Made by a program: the position numbers and the translations under genes
DNA from: an uncultured Dorea sp.
Lineage (GTDB): Bacteria > Bacillota > Clostridia > Lachnospirales > Lachnospiraceae
Assembly: GCA_934295165.1 (NCBI GenBank)
Contig: CAKRAT010000042.1
Span: forward strand, 1 to 18,330
Direction of reading: 5' to 3'
Length of the DNA stretch: 18,330 bases
Notes under the pieces: generated by a model
Seen by the model: the letters and a program-made list of their open reading frames with translations, nothing else
Told to the model about the DNA's origin: nothing
Databases searched by the model: none
In this document: piece by piece, positions 7,510-14,437 of the stretch
Numbering within the stretch: the first letter of the stretch is position 1
Layout: each line of letters starts with the position of its first letter

Positions 7510-7632
7510 CGCCGGAAAGCCTTATGTGTTATGTTAAATATATCTGAATTACAGATGGTTGTATTCTTTTTACATTTCTGTAGAGTATTCCAGAATATAC
7601 AAGAGAAAAAATGTTGAGGGAAAAATTAAATA

Positions 7633-7661
7633 TTGACATCCGGGATGAAGTATAATACTAT
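7633..7661 (+). promoter_or_regulatory. SigA promoter of recA
   Basis: A perfect TTGACA (7633-7638), a 17-nt spacer and TACTAT (7656-7661, four of six). A perfect TATAAT also exists at 7651-7656 but lies only 12 nt from the -35 box, too close for a normal promoter. Predicted transcription starts near 7668, just before the LexA box. Confidence 0.68.
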
Positions 7662-7674
7662 ATTAACCAGAGAA

Positions 7675-7688
7675 CGAACACTCGTTCG
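7675..7688 (+). promoter_or_regulatory. LexA (DinR) SOS box of recA
   Basis: CGAACACTCGTTCG, a perfect CGAAC-N4-GTTCG palindrome that matches the Gram-positive LexA consensus. It lies 13 nt after the -10 box, at about +8 to +21, so bound LexA would block early elongation or promoter clearance. DNA damage would relieve repression of recA and, by read-through, recX. Confidence 0.9.
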
Positions 7689-7711
7689 ATGAACGGAAAA
7701 GGAGAATGAAC

Positions 7712-8773
7712 ATGGCAAATGAAGATAAAAAGCGTGCATTGGATGCCGCGATTGCAAAATTAGAGAAAGATTTCGGTAAGGGAACAGTTATGCGTCTGGG
7801 AGACCCGGCAGCACAGGTAGCGGTCGAGACGGTTCCGACAGGCTCATTAAGTCTGGATCTTGCACTGGGACTTGGAGGAGTTCCGAAGGGACGTATCGTA
7901 GAGATCTATGGACCGGAGTCAAGTGGTAAGACAACAGTTGCATTACATATGATCGCAGAAGTACAGAAAAGAGGCGGCATTGCAGGATTTATTGACGCAG
8001 AGCATGCGCTGGATCCTGTATATGCGAAGAATATCGGGGTGGATATTGATGAACTTTATATTTCCCAGCCGGACAGCGGAGATCAGGCACTGGAGATTAC
8101 AGAGACGATGGTAAGATCCGGGGCAATGGATATTATTGTAGTGGATTCGGTTGCCGCACTGGTACCGAAGCAGGAGATTGAAGGAGATATGGGGGACAGT
8201 CATGTCGGACTTCAGGCAAGACTGATGTCTCAGGCACTTCGTAAGCTGACACCGGTAATCAGTAAGTCCAACTGTGTAGTAATCTTTATCAACCAGCTGC
8301 GTGAGAAAGTAGGTGTAATGTTCGGTAATCCGGAGACAACAACCGGTGGACGTGCGTTAAAGTTCTATTCTTCTGTGCGTATGGATGTAAGAAGAATTGA
8401 GACACTGAAACAGAGCGGTGAGATGGTTGGTAACAGAACCCGCGTGAAGATCGTGAAGAATAAGATTGCACCTCCGTTTAAAGAAGCAGAATTTGATATT
8501 ATGTTCGGAAAAGGAATTTCCAAGGAAGGAGATATTCTGGATCTTGCAGTAAAATGTGATCTGGTCAGCAAGAGTGGTGCATGGTTTGCATATAACGGAG
8601 ACAAGATCGGACAGGGCAGAGAGAATGCAAAGACATATCTTTCCGAACATCCGGAGATTATGGATGAGCTGGAACAGAAGATCCGCGCACATTATCATAT
8701 TGGCGGAGAAGGAGAAGAGGAAGAGACCGGAGCTCCAGAGACGGCAGAAGGAATTGCAAAAGAGGAAGAATAA
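7712..8773 (+). CDS. recA: Recombinase RecA
   Basis: A 353-residue RecA that forms ATP-dependent filaments on single-stranded DNA, drives strand exchange and stimulates LexA self-cleavage. The Walker A motif is GPESSGKTT at 67-75. The catalytic Glu97 lies in DAEHALD. Walker B is IIVVD at 141-145. The DNA-binding L2 loop is [13 protein letters not shown] at 201-213. The C-terminus is acidic, as usual. I choose ATG 7712, seven nt after GGAG (7701-7704). An in-frame ATG at 7706 is only one base from that site and is unlikely to be used. The gene is SOS-controlled (box at 7675) and lies 3 nt upstream of its modulator recX. Confidence 0.99.
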   Translation: MANEDKKRALDAAIAKLEKDFGKGTVMRLGDPAAQVAVETVPTGSLSLDLALGLGGVPKGRIVEIYGPESSGKTTVALHMIAEVQKRGGIAGFIDAEHALDPVYAKNIGVDIDELYISQPDSGDQALEITETMVRSGAMDIIVVDSVAALVPKQEIEGDMGDSHVGLQARLMSQALRKLTPVISKSNCVVIFINQLREKVGVMFGNPETTTGGRALKFYSSVRMDVRRIETLKQSGEMVGNRTRVKIVKNKIAPPFKEAEFDIMFGKGISKEGDILDLAVKCDLVSKSGAWFAYNGDKIGQGRENAKTYLSEHPEIMDELEQKIRAHYHIGGEGEEEETGAPETAEGIAKEEE

Positions 8774-8776
8774 TTT

Positions 8777-9385
8777 ATGATGACGGTTACAAAGATAGAA
8801 CCGCTGTCAAAGACAAGATATAAAGTATATTTAGACGGACAGTTTGCCTTTACATTATATAAGGGTGAACTGTCCCGTTATCATATAGCGGAGGAAGCTG
8901 TGATTGATGAAGAGAGATATGACAGCCTTCAGCAGATTGTCATAAAAAGGGCAAAACTGCGGGCCATGCATCTGCTTTCGGATATGGGAAGGACAGAATC
9001 ACAGCTTCGGACTAAGCTGAAACAGGCCGGTTATGCGGAAGAGGCAACAGAAGCTGCAATCCATTATGTGAAGTCATTCGGGTACATCAATGATATGGAA
9101 TATGCGAGAAGTTTTATTGACAGCAGAAAAGAGCGGAAAAGCAAAAAAGAGCTGTATGTGGCACTTTTACAGAAAGGTGTGGCGGGCGGGCTTATCGAAC
9201 AGGCTTTTGAAGAGATAGACTATGGGGGAGCGGATTCCCGGCAGGCGATTGAAGCACTGATGCGGAAGAGGAATTATGATCCGGAAACAGCCGGTGTGAA
9301 GGAAACGCAGAAAATGACAGGATATCTGATGCGCAAAGGATTCAGTTATCAGGATATTCGCAATGTGTTACAAGTTTGTGAGTGA
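8777..9385 (+). CDS. recX: RecA regulator RecX
   Basis: A 202-residue helical protein of the RecX family, which binds RecA filaments and limits or tunes their activity. It has the expected tandem three-helix repeats (about 55-190). Visible conserved segments include RAMHLLSDMGRTESQLRTKL (57-76), FGYINDMEYARSFI (96-109) and the KGFSYQDIRNVL end (188-199). The stop of recA and this start are 3 nt apart, so the two are cotranscribed. The ribosome binding site (GAGGAAG, 8762-8768) lies inside the recA 3' end. Either of two adjacent ATGs (8777 or 8780) may be used. Confidence 0.93.
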   Translation: MMTVTKIEPLSKTRYKVYLDGQFAFTLYKGELSRYHIAEEAVIDEERYDSLQQIVIKRAKLRAMHLLSDMGRTESQLRTKLKQAGYAEEATEAAIHYVKSFGYINDMEYARSFIDSRKERKSKKELYVALLQKGVAGGLIEQAFEEIDYGGADSRQAIEALMRKRNYDPETAGVKETQKMTGYLMRKGFSYQDIRNVLQVCE

Positions 9386-9389
9386 AAGC

Positions 9390-9418
9390 TTGACATATTT
9401 GTGTAAAAAGTATAAAAT
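9390..9418 (+). promoter_or_regulatory. SigA promoter of rny
   Basis: A perfect TTGACA (9390-9395), a 17-nt spacer and TAAAAT (9413-9418, five of six). It begins 5 nt after the recX stop and lets rny be expressed independently of the SOS-controlled recA promoter. Confidence 0.75.
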
Positions 9419-9452
9419 TGAAGTGTTGTAATCGTACAATGAAAATTAAATA

Positions 9453-9465
9453 AGGAGGTGCTCCT
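9453..9465 (+). promoter_or_regulatory. Ribosome binding site of rny inside a small perfect hairpin
   Basis: AGGAG (9453-9457), the loop GTG, then CTCCT (9461-9465), directly followed by the GTG start at 9466. The Shine-Dalgarno core is fully paired in this 5-bp, 3-nt-loop hairpin. It also decides the start, because the AAGGAGG core is 7 nt from the GTG. Confidence 0.6.
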
Positions 9466-11019
9466 GTGCCGATAGGAATAGTGATTGCTGTAGCAATCGT
9501 ACTTATCGTTGTGGCCGCTGTGATCAGTCATTTTTTGACGGTCTCAAACCTGAAGAACAATGCGGAATCCAAGATTGGTAATGCTGAGACAAGGGCGAGA
9601 GAGATTATTGATGATGCAGTAAAGACAGCGGAGGCCAAGAAGAAGGAGTCTCTTTTGGAAATCAAGGAAGAGTCTATTAAGAATAAGAACGAACTTGAAA
9701 AAGAGACAAAGGAACGCAGATCGGAATTGCAGCGTTACGAGAAGCGTGTACTTTCCAAAGAGGAAGCTCTTGATAAAAAATCAGAGGCCATTGAAAGACG
9801 AGAAGCAGGATTTACAGCGAAAGAAGAAGAACTGAAGCAGCGCGAAGCGAAAGTGGAAGAGCTGAGTCAGCAACGTGTACAGGAACTAGAAAGAATCTCA
9901 GGACTTACCTCCGAACAGGCAAAAGAATATTTGTTAAAAACTGTTGAAGAAGATGTAAAACATGACACTGCAAAGATGATCAAAGAATTAGAAGCGCAGG
10001 CAAAGGAAGAGGCAGATAAAAAGGCAAAAGAATATGTTGTCACTGCGATCCAGAGATGTGCGGCAGATCATGTTGCGGAAACTACAATTTCGGTTGTACA
10101 GCTTCCAAGTGATGAAATGAAAGGAAGAATTATCGGACGTGAAGGACGTAATATCCGTACTTTAGAGACTCTGACAGGTGTAGAACTCATTATTGATGAT
10201 ACACCGGAAGCAGTTGTCCTTTCCGGATTTGATCCGATAAGACGAGAAGTAGCAAGAATCGCGTTGGAGAAGCTGATCATTGACGGACGTATCCATCCGG
10301 CAAGAATTGAGGAGATGGTAGAGAAGGCGCAGAAAGAAGTTGACACGATGATTCGTGAAGAAGGTGAAGCTGCAGCACTGGAAGTCGGTGTGCATGGAAT
10401 TCATCCGGAACTGATCAAACTTCTCGGACGTATGAAGTTCAGAACAAGTTACGGACAGAATGCATTAAAGCATTCTATTGAAGTAGCACAGTTATCCGGA
10501 CTTCTTGCAGGAGAAATCGGATTAGATGTCAGACTTGCAAAACGTGCAGGACTTCTTCATGATATCGGTAAATCGATCGATCATGACGTAGAAGGATCAC
10601 ATATCCAGATTGGTGTAGACCTTTGCAGAAAGTACAAAGAGTCTGCTACAGTCATCAATGCGGTAGAAGCACATCACGGAGATGTAGAACCGGAAACACT
10701 GATTGCGTGTGTGGTACAGGCTGCAGACACGATTTCGGCAGCAAGGCCGGGCGCAAGAAGAGAAACATTAGAAACATATACAAACAGGTTAAAACAATTA
10801 GAAGATATCACCAACCAGTTCAAGGGTGTTGATAAATCTTTTGCAATTCAAGCAGGTAGAGAGATTCGTGTTATGGTAGTTCCAGAACAAGTATCTGATG
10901 CAGATATGGTATTACTGGCAAGAGATATTGCGAAACAGATCGAATTCGAATTAGAATATCCAGGTCAGATCAAAGTCAATGTAATCCGTGAGTCACGTGT
11001 TACAGACTATGCCAAGTAG
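9466..11019 (+). CDS. rny: Ribonuclease Y
   Basis: A 517-residue membrane-anchored endoribonuclease that starts mRNA decay and matures certain operon transcripts; in Firmicutes it is a core of the RNA degradosome-like network. Domains in order: one transmembrane helix at residues 3-24, a long charged coiled coil at about 28-195, a KH RNA-binding domain at about 205-270 with GREG at 224-227, and an HD domain at about 330-425 with the catalytic HD at 365-366 ([12 protein letters not shown]). A C-terminal region specific to the family ends the protein. The length matches the family closely. Translation begins at GTG 9466 after a hairpin-embedded Shine-Dalgarno. It has its own promoter at 9390 and a terminator at 11038. 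Confidence 0.98.
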   Translation: MPIGIVIAVAIVLIVVAAVISHFLTVSNLKNNAESKIGNAETRAREIIDDAVKTAEAKKKESLLEIKEESIKNKNELEKETKERRSELQRYEKRVLSKEEALDKKSEAIERREAGFTAKEEELKQREAKVEELSQQRVQELERISGLTSEQAKEYLLKTVEEDVKHDTAKMIKELEAQAKEEADKKAKEYVVTAIQRCAADHVAETTISVVQLPSDEMKGRIIGREGRNIRTLETLTGVELIIDDTPEAVVLSGFDPIRREVARIALEKLIIDGRIHPARIEEMVEKAQKEVDTMIREEGEAAALEVGVHGIHPELIKLLGRMKFRTSYGQNALKHSIEVAQLSGLLAGEIGLDVRLAKRAGLLHDIGKSIDHDVEGSHIQIGVDLCRKYKESATVINAVEAHHGDVEPETLIACVVQAADTISAARPGARRETLETYTNRLKQLEDITNQFKGVDKSFAIQAGREIRVMVVPEQVSDADMVLLARDIAKQIEFELEYPGQIKVNVIRESRVTDYAK

Positions 11020-11037
11020 AAGATAAATGAATGACAG

Positions 11038-11069
11038 AAACCGGTTGAACATGTGTCAGCCGGTTTTTT
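11038..11069 (+). terminator. Rho-independent terminator of rny
   Basis: AACCGGTTGA (11039-11048) pairs with TCAGCCGGTT (11056-11065), one G-U pair, loop ACATGTG. A run of six T (11064-11069) follows. It begins 19 nt after the rny stop. Confidence 0.9.
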
Positions 11070-11165
11070 AGTTGCCATGTATTCGGAAGAAGTTGTCGTT
11101 GACAAAGTGATCGGGAGATTCTGCCGGCCGTCAATTTTATAAAGAAAAATCAGGAGGAAGATAAA

Positions 11166-11717
11166 ATGAGTGAAGATGTAAAACGTATGGGAAGAGACCT
11201 GGCATACCAGGGAACAGTTTTGAAAGTATACAAAGACCACATGAAATTTTCCAATGGAAATACAGAAGAATGGGATTTTATCCATCATGACGGGGCAGCA
11301 GCGGTTATTCCTGTTATGGATGACGGAAAGATCCTGATGGTAAAGCAGTACCGGAATGCACTGGAGCGTGATACGTTGGAGATTCCGGCAGGTAAACTGG
11401 ACGATCCAAAGGAAGAAGGAATTGTATGTGCTTCCAGAGAATTAAAAGAAGAGACCGGGTACAGCTCAGATAATCTGGAATGGATCCTTACGATCCGTAC
11501 AACGGTTGCATTCTGTGATGAAAGAATCGAAGTGTTTGTTGCAAGAGATCTGGTTCCGGGAGAACAGCATCTGGATGAAGATGAATTTGTAGATGTAAAG
11601 GCGTATGAACTGGATGAACTGAAGCAGATGATCTTTGAAGGAAAAATTCAGGATTCCAAGACGATGGCGGCAATTCTTGCGTATGAGTCCAAGTATCTGC
11701 ATGGACGGAATGCATAA
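11166..11717 (+). CDS. nudF: ADP-ribose pyrophosphatase (Nudix hydrolase)
   Basis: A 183-residue Nudix hydrolase of the ADP-ribose pyrophosphatase type, which would split ADP-ribose into AMP and ribose 5-phosphate. The Nudix box runs from Gly76 to Gly98 (AGKLDDPKEEG, then RELKEETG at 91-98), where the glutamates bind the catalytic metal. One extra residue lies between the first Gly and the first Glu compared with the strict pattern. The upstream IPAG motif is characteristic of this subgroup. AGGAGG at 11152-11157, 8 nt from the ATG, sets the start. No strong promoter is visible between the rny terminator and this gene. The nudF-spoIIM order matches a conserved Firmicute arrangement. Confidence 0.92.
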   Translation: MSEDVKRMGRDLAYQGTVLKVYKDHMKFSNGNTEEWDFIHHDGAAAVIPVMDDGKILMVKQYRNALERDTLEIPAGKLDDPKEEGIVCASRELKEETGYSSDNLEWILTIRTTVAFCDERIEVFVARDLVPGEQHLDEDEFVDVKAYELDELKQMIFEGKIQDSKTMAAILAYESKYLHGRNA

Positions 11718-11719
11718 AT

Positions 11720-11747
11720 GCATATCCACCGAAATGACACATATAAT
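11720..11747 (+). promoter_or_regulatory. Candidate SigE-type sporulation promoter for the SpoIIM-like gene
   Basis: GCATATC (11720-11726) resembles the SigE -35 element, and CATATAAT (11740-11747) matches CATACAAT at seven of eight positions, with 13 nt between. It starts 3 nt after the nudF stop. The last six bases also read as a perfect SigA -10 box (TATAAT), but no -35 hexamer lies 16-18 nt upstream of it. Confidence 0.4.
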
Positions 11748-11828
11748 GAAATATCTAAGAACTGCCGGGAGAACTCTGCATAGAACACCGGACAGTCCGT
11801 ATCTGAACAAAATAAAGGAGAATGCCAT

Positions 11829-12368
11829 GTGAAGATACAAGGTGAACAAAAATATGTGCTTTTGGCAGGAATGGCCGGTTTTCTGATTGGAATATGCAAT
11901 GCGAATCTCTGGATGAGGCAGTATGTATTGGACATCGGAATATTTAATCAGTATTTTCTGGAACAATACAGCCAGACAGATATCATATACGAGGAATATT
12001 TGTGGTATCTGCTAAAGAGCAGAGTGGTACCGCTTATGATACTTCTGGCTGCAGCGGGAACCAGATACAGGAAAATGGTCGTTATATTGACTACACTGTG
12101 GCTGGGATTCTGTTTTGGACTGGTGATCTGTACGGCAATTGCAAGAATGGGCGTGAAAGGAATTGTTCTGACGGTTACGGCGCTTATGCCGCAGGGATTG
12201 TTCTATGCATTGGCTGGGATTCTGCTGTTTCATTATATGCTGGAGTATCCGGTGGTCAGATGGGATACCGGGAAAAGTATCCGGCTGGGACTGCTTGTGA
12301 TGATGGGAATTCTGGCAGAATGTTATGTGAATCCGGTAATTGTCGGATTATTTCTGAAGACGATTTGA
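11829..12368 (+). CDS. spoIIM: SpoIIM-like stage II sporulation membrane protein
   Basis: A 179-residue integral membrane protein with about five hydrophobic helices (about 9-25, 65-77, 83-106, 110-138 and 152-178). Two marks recall the SpoIIM family: MPQG at 120-123 at the start of a helix (compare the PHG motif of the wider family), and the ILAECYVNP segment at 161-169 near the C-terminus. In Bacillus SpoIIM works with SpoIID and SpoIIP to thin septal peptidoglycan and drive engulfment of the forespore. The nudF-spoIIM order is also conserved there. The GTG start at 11829 lies 8 nt after AAAGGAG (11814-11820). The gene ends just before a shared bidirectional terminator. Overall similarity by eye is modest, so I rate this as likely rather than certain. 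Confidence 0.7.
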   Translation: MKIQGEQKYVLLAGMAGFLIGICNANLWMRQYVLDIGIFNQYFLEQYSQTDIIYEEYLWYLLKSRVVPLMILLAAAGTRYRKMVVILTTLWLGFCFGLVICTAIARMGVKGIVLTVTALMPQGLFYALAGILLFHYMLEYPVVRWDTGKSIRLGLLVMMGILAECYVNPVIVGLFLKTI

Positions 12369-12376
12369 GATACCAG

Positions 12377-12428
12377 AAAAGAATCGATACATGAAAAGAT
12401 GTTGTAACTCATGTGCCGATTCTTTTTT
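12377..12428. terminator. Bidirectional terminator between convergent spoIIM-like and flippase genes
   Basis: AAAAGAATCG (12377-12386) pairs perfectly with CGATTCTTTT (12417-12426). After a 2-nt internal loop the stem continues as ACATGA (12389-12394) with TCATGT (12409-12414). A T-run (12423-12428) serves the plus strand, and the complementary A-rich flank gives a shorter T-run for the minus-strand gene. Confidence 0.85.
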
Positions 12429-12437
12429 GTATTTAAT

Positions 12438-13772
12438 TTAACATTTTCCTGTACAGGCAGCCAGCCGGAGAATACAGCACAGAAACAGAAATATCTGACT
12501 GATCAGCAGTCCGGTGAGATATCCGTTGATTCCGGTAGTAGGAATGAACAGAAATACTCCGGTGATCCGTATGCCAAGACTTAAGAAGTTGATCAAGAAG
12601 GAATATGTGGTTTTCCCAAGACCGTTGATCGTACTGAGAAGGACTGTGTTAGTGTACAGAAACGGACAGATCCAGGCAAGCGTTAAAATGAAACTTCCGG
12701 CAAGCGGACTTTTGAACAGAAAGGATCCGATCCAATTCCCGGATATCAGAAGGATGATACAGCAGAAACATCCGAGAAAAATGCAGGAACAGGTGATTTT
12801 TATAATGACTGACCGAAGCTTCCGGCGGTTCTTCATTTCCTGCAGCTCCGCTACCGTTGGCAGGAGCATGGAGGAGAGGGCATTGGTGACCGCGGATGGA
12901 AATAAGATACAGGGAAGTGCCATTCCGGTAAGTACACCATACGTCTGCAGAGACTGAGATGCCGGCATTCCATAATATTGCAGACAGACAGGGATGGAGA
13001 CGGCTTCTATGCCCTGCAGGAGATTTAACAGGACGCGGCTTGCGGTAAGTGGCAGTGCATGACGGAAAAGTGTCTGAAAATGATGATGAAAGCTGCCGGG
13101 AGAAAGCGTTGTGTCTGATCCGGCTATCTGCGCTTTTCCTCTTAAATGCCGGACAGAGTATAAGCAGTAAAGAGAAGCAGCTATTTCGCCAAGAGCAAGA
13201 CCGGCGACAGCAAATGCGACAGAGATAGTCTGCTGGTGCCGGGACCGGTATACACAGAGAAGAAATACGGACAGAATCCGGAATGCCTGTTCAAAAAGCT
13301 GTGAAACAGCCGGGATCTTCGTCTGCTTTAATCCGAGTGAATAACCACAGATACAGCTGTGAATAGACGCAAAAGGAAATGCGTAAGATAATAAGATCAA
13401 GAGTTCGCTGCATCTGGAATCGTGAAGAAAGTTTTGTGCGATCAAGTCCGCATTCTGCTGGATGCCTATGGTGATAGCGCAGGAAATAAAAAATGTAAAT
13501 ATCAGGCTCGTCTTTAATAATTGTCTTGCTTTTTCCGGATGACCGGCAGCAACTTCGCGGGCAGCACATCGGGACAGGGCGAGCTGGGTTCCGGCACAGG
13601 ATAAAGAGATGCCAAGTGCATAGATCGGAAAGATGAGCTGATACAGTCCTACATTTTCCTCTCCAAATGTGTGACTTAAGAACATCCGGTAAAAAAATCC
13701 CATAAACCGGGTAGCAAAACTGGTAATAGTGAGAATTGCTGTCCCCCGGATAAGTGTATGCTTTCTGGACAT
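12438..13772 (-). CDS. SpoVB/MurJ-like lipid-linked oligosaccharide flippase (MVF/MOP superfamily)
   Basis: A 444-residue polytopic membrane protein with about 12 hydrophobic segments spread over its length. The N-terminal motif, a Thr/Ser-Arg-Gly-aromatic-Tyr-Arg pattern (TRFMGFFYRM at 21-30) followed by GLYQLIFPIY (42-51), is characteristic of SpoVB and related Wzx/MurJ exporters that move undecaprenyl-linked sugars across the membrane. SpoVB acts in spore cortex synthesis; paralogues can serve vegetative wall or capsule synthesis, so the exact role is open. It is shorter than Bacillus SpoVB (about 520 residues). AAGGAG (13784-13779) supports the ATG at 13772-13770. It is divergent from the iscR operon and convergent with the SpoIIM-like gene. 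A GATACAAT sequence upstream resembles a SigE -10 element, but I could not find a matching -35. Confidence 0.85.
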   Translation of the reverse strand: MSRKHTLIRGTAILTITSFATRFMGFFYRMFLSHTFGEENVGLYQLIFPIYALGISLSCAGTQLALSRCAAREVAAGHPEKARQLLKTSLIFTFFISCAITIGIQQNADLIAQNFLHDSRCSELLILLSYAFPFASIHSCICGYSLGLKQTKIPAVSQLFEQAFRILSVFLLCVYRSRHQQTISVAFAVAGLALGEIAASLYCLYSVRHLRGKAQIAGSDTTLSPGSFHHHFQTLFRHALPLTASRVLLNLLQGIEAVSIPVCLQYYGMPASQSLQTYGVLTGMALPCILFPSAVTNALSSMLLPTVAELQEMKNRRKLRSVIIKITCSCIFLGCFCCIILLISGNWIGSFLFKSPLAGSFILTLAWICPFLYTNTVLLSTINGLGKTTYSFLINFLSLGIRITGVFLFIPTTGINGYLTGLLISQIFLFLCCILRLAACTGKC

Positions 13773-13826
13773 GAGAGACTCCTTTTTAACAGGATTGTAT
13801 CTTTATAAGTTATTCGGGAATAGTGC

Positions 13827-13855
13827 TTGACAGAACTGAAAAGCAGTGATATTCT
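13827..13855 (+). promoter_or_regulatory. SigA promoter of the iscR-nifS-nifU-mnmA operon
   Basis: A perfect TTGACA (13827-13832), a 17-nt spacer and TATTCT (13850-13855, four of six). Transcription would start near 13862, immediately before the palindrome at 13867. Confidence 0.68.
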
Positions 13856-13866
13856 ACAGGAGTAAA

Positions 13867-13890
13867 AATCCTAGTAAAATACTGGGGATT
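13867..13890 (+). promoter_or_regulatory. Probable IscR/Rrf2 operator
   Basis: An imperfect inverted repeat, AATCCTAGTA and TACTGGGGATT around AAA, lying 11 nt after the -10 box, at about +5 to +28. Rrf2-family regulators commonly bind such AT-flanked palindromes at their own promoter. The position fits autorepression of the operon by the regulator encoded 17 nt downstream. Confidence 0.6.
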
Positions 13891-13906
13891 AAAAAGAGGT
13901 GATAAG

Positions 13907-14371
13907 ATGAAACTTTCCACGAAGGGAAGATATGGACTGCGTGCCATGATAGATCTTGCCAGATACAGTGAGAAAGAACCGGTGTCGATAGGCAGTGTGG
14001 CCGCAAGACAGGGAATTTCGGAACGTTATCTGGAACAGCTTGTAGCACTTCTGAAAAAAGCAGGGCTGGTGAAAAGCATTCGTGGAGCCTCTGGCGGATA
14101 TGTGCTGGCGAAGAAATCGTCGGAAATCTCTGTCGGGGATATCTTAAGAGCACTTGAGGGAAGCCTGGAGCCGGTCAAATGTGCAGCGTTTGATTCTGCA
14201 ACAGGAGAAGGCTGTATGGCATCGGACGGCTGTGTGACAAAATATGTATGGCAGAAGATCAATGACAGCATTAATGACACAGTGAATCAGATCATGCTGG
14301 ATGAATTGATCCGGGAAAGTAAAAGCATCAATCCGGAAGGAGAATGTGAGAATCCCAAGTGCAGCCAGTAA
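13907..14371 (+). CDS. iscR: Rrf2-family transcriptional regulator, IscR-like
   Basis: A 154-residue winged-helix regulator that probably senses Fe-S cluster supply and controls the cluster-assembly genes downstream. The N-terminus MKLSTKGRYGLRAM is the Rrf2 signature. The recognition helix region (SERYLEQLVALLKKAGLV, 38-55) and the wing (RGASGGYVLAK, 59-69) are intact. Three cysteines, Cys92, Cys103 and Cys109, stand where IscR binds a [2Fe-2S] cluster. Their spacing is C-x10-C-x5-C rather than the C-x5-C-x5-C of E. coli IscR. Two more cysteines lie near the end (147 and 152). AGAGGTGA at 13895-13902 precedes the ATG. Leading position in the operon and the palindrome at its promoter support autoregulation. 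CymR-like control of cysteine metabolism is less likely because the Cys triad is present. Confidence 0.93.
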   Translation: MKLSTKGRYGLRAMIDLARYSEKEPVSIGSVAARQGISERYLEQLVALLKKAGLVKSIRGASGGYVLAKKSSEISVGDILRALEGSLEPVKCAAFDSATGEGCMASDGCVTKYVWQKINDSINDTVNQIMLDELIRESKSINPEGECENPKCSQ

Positions 14372-14437
14372 TCGGCAGATAAAAGTTCTGATAAATGAAA
14401 ATATTACAGAATATACAAAGAAAATGGAGGAGATAAA

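Noticed and set aside
7506..7535. TTGACG-18-TATGTT promoter-like sequence at the end of the second carboxypeptidase
   Set aside because: The -10 is poor and a much better promoter lies at 7633. It could add a minor upstream recA transcript but cannot be supported.
7545..7585. Small hairpin (ACAGA/TCTGT with inner TGTA/TACA) upstream of recA
   Set aside because: The stem is short and AT-rich, with a large internal loop and no following T-run, so it is neither a clear terminator nor a known RNA motif.
11077..11142. 21-codon frame starting MYSEEVVVDK between the rny terminator and nudF
   Set aside because: No Shine-Dalgarno precedes its ATG, and no family is recognisable. The frame is short enough to occur by chance.
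11099..11143. TTGACA at 11099 with TATAAA at 11138 as a nudF promoter
   Set aside because: The spacer would be 33 nt, and no acceptable -10 lies at 16-18 nt from the TTGACA.
11635..11832. 65-codon plus-strand frame overlapping the end of nudF and the start of the SpoIIM-like gene
   Set aside because: It mostly overlaps nudF in another frame. Its only link to translation is a chance ATGTGA junction at the GTG start of the next gene.
13773..13826. GATACAAT as a SigE -10 element for the flippase gene on the minus strand
   Set aside because: No convincing -35 element lies at a suitable distance, so a sporulation promoter cannot be claimed there.
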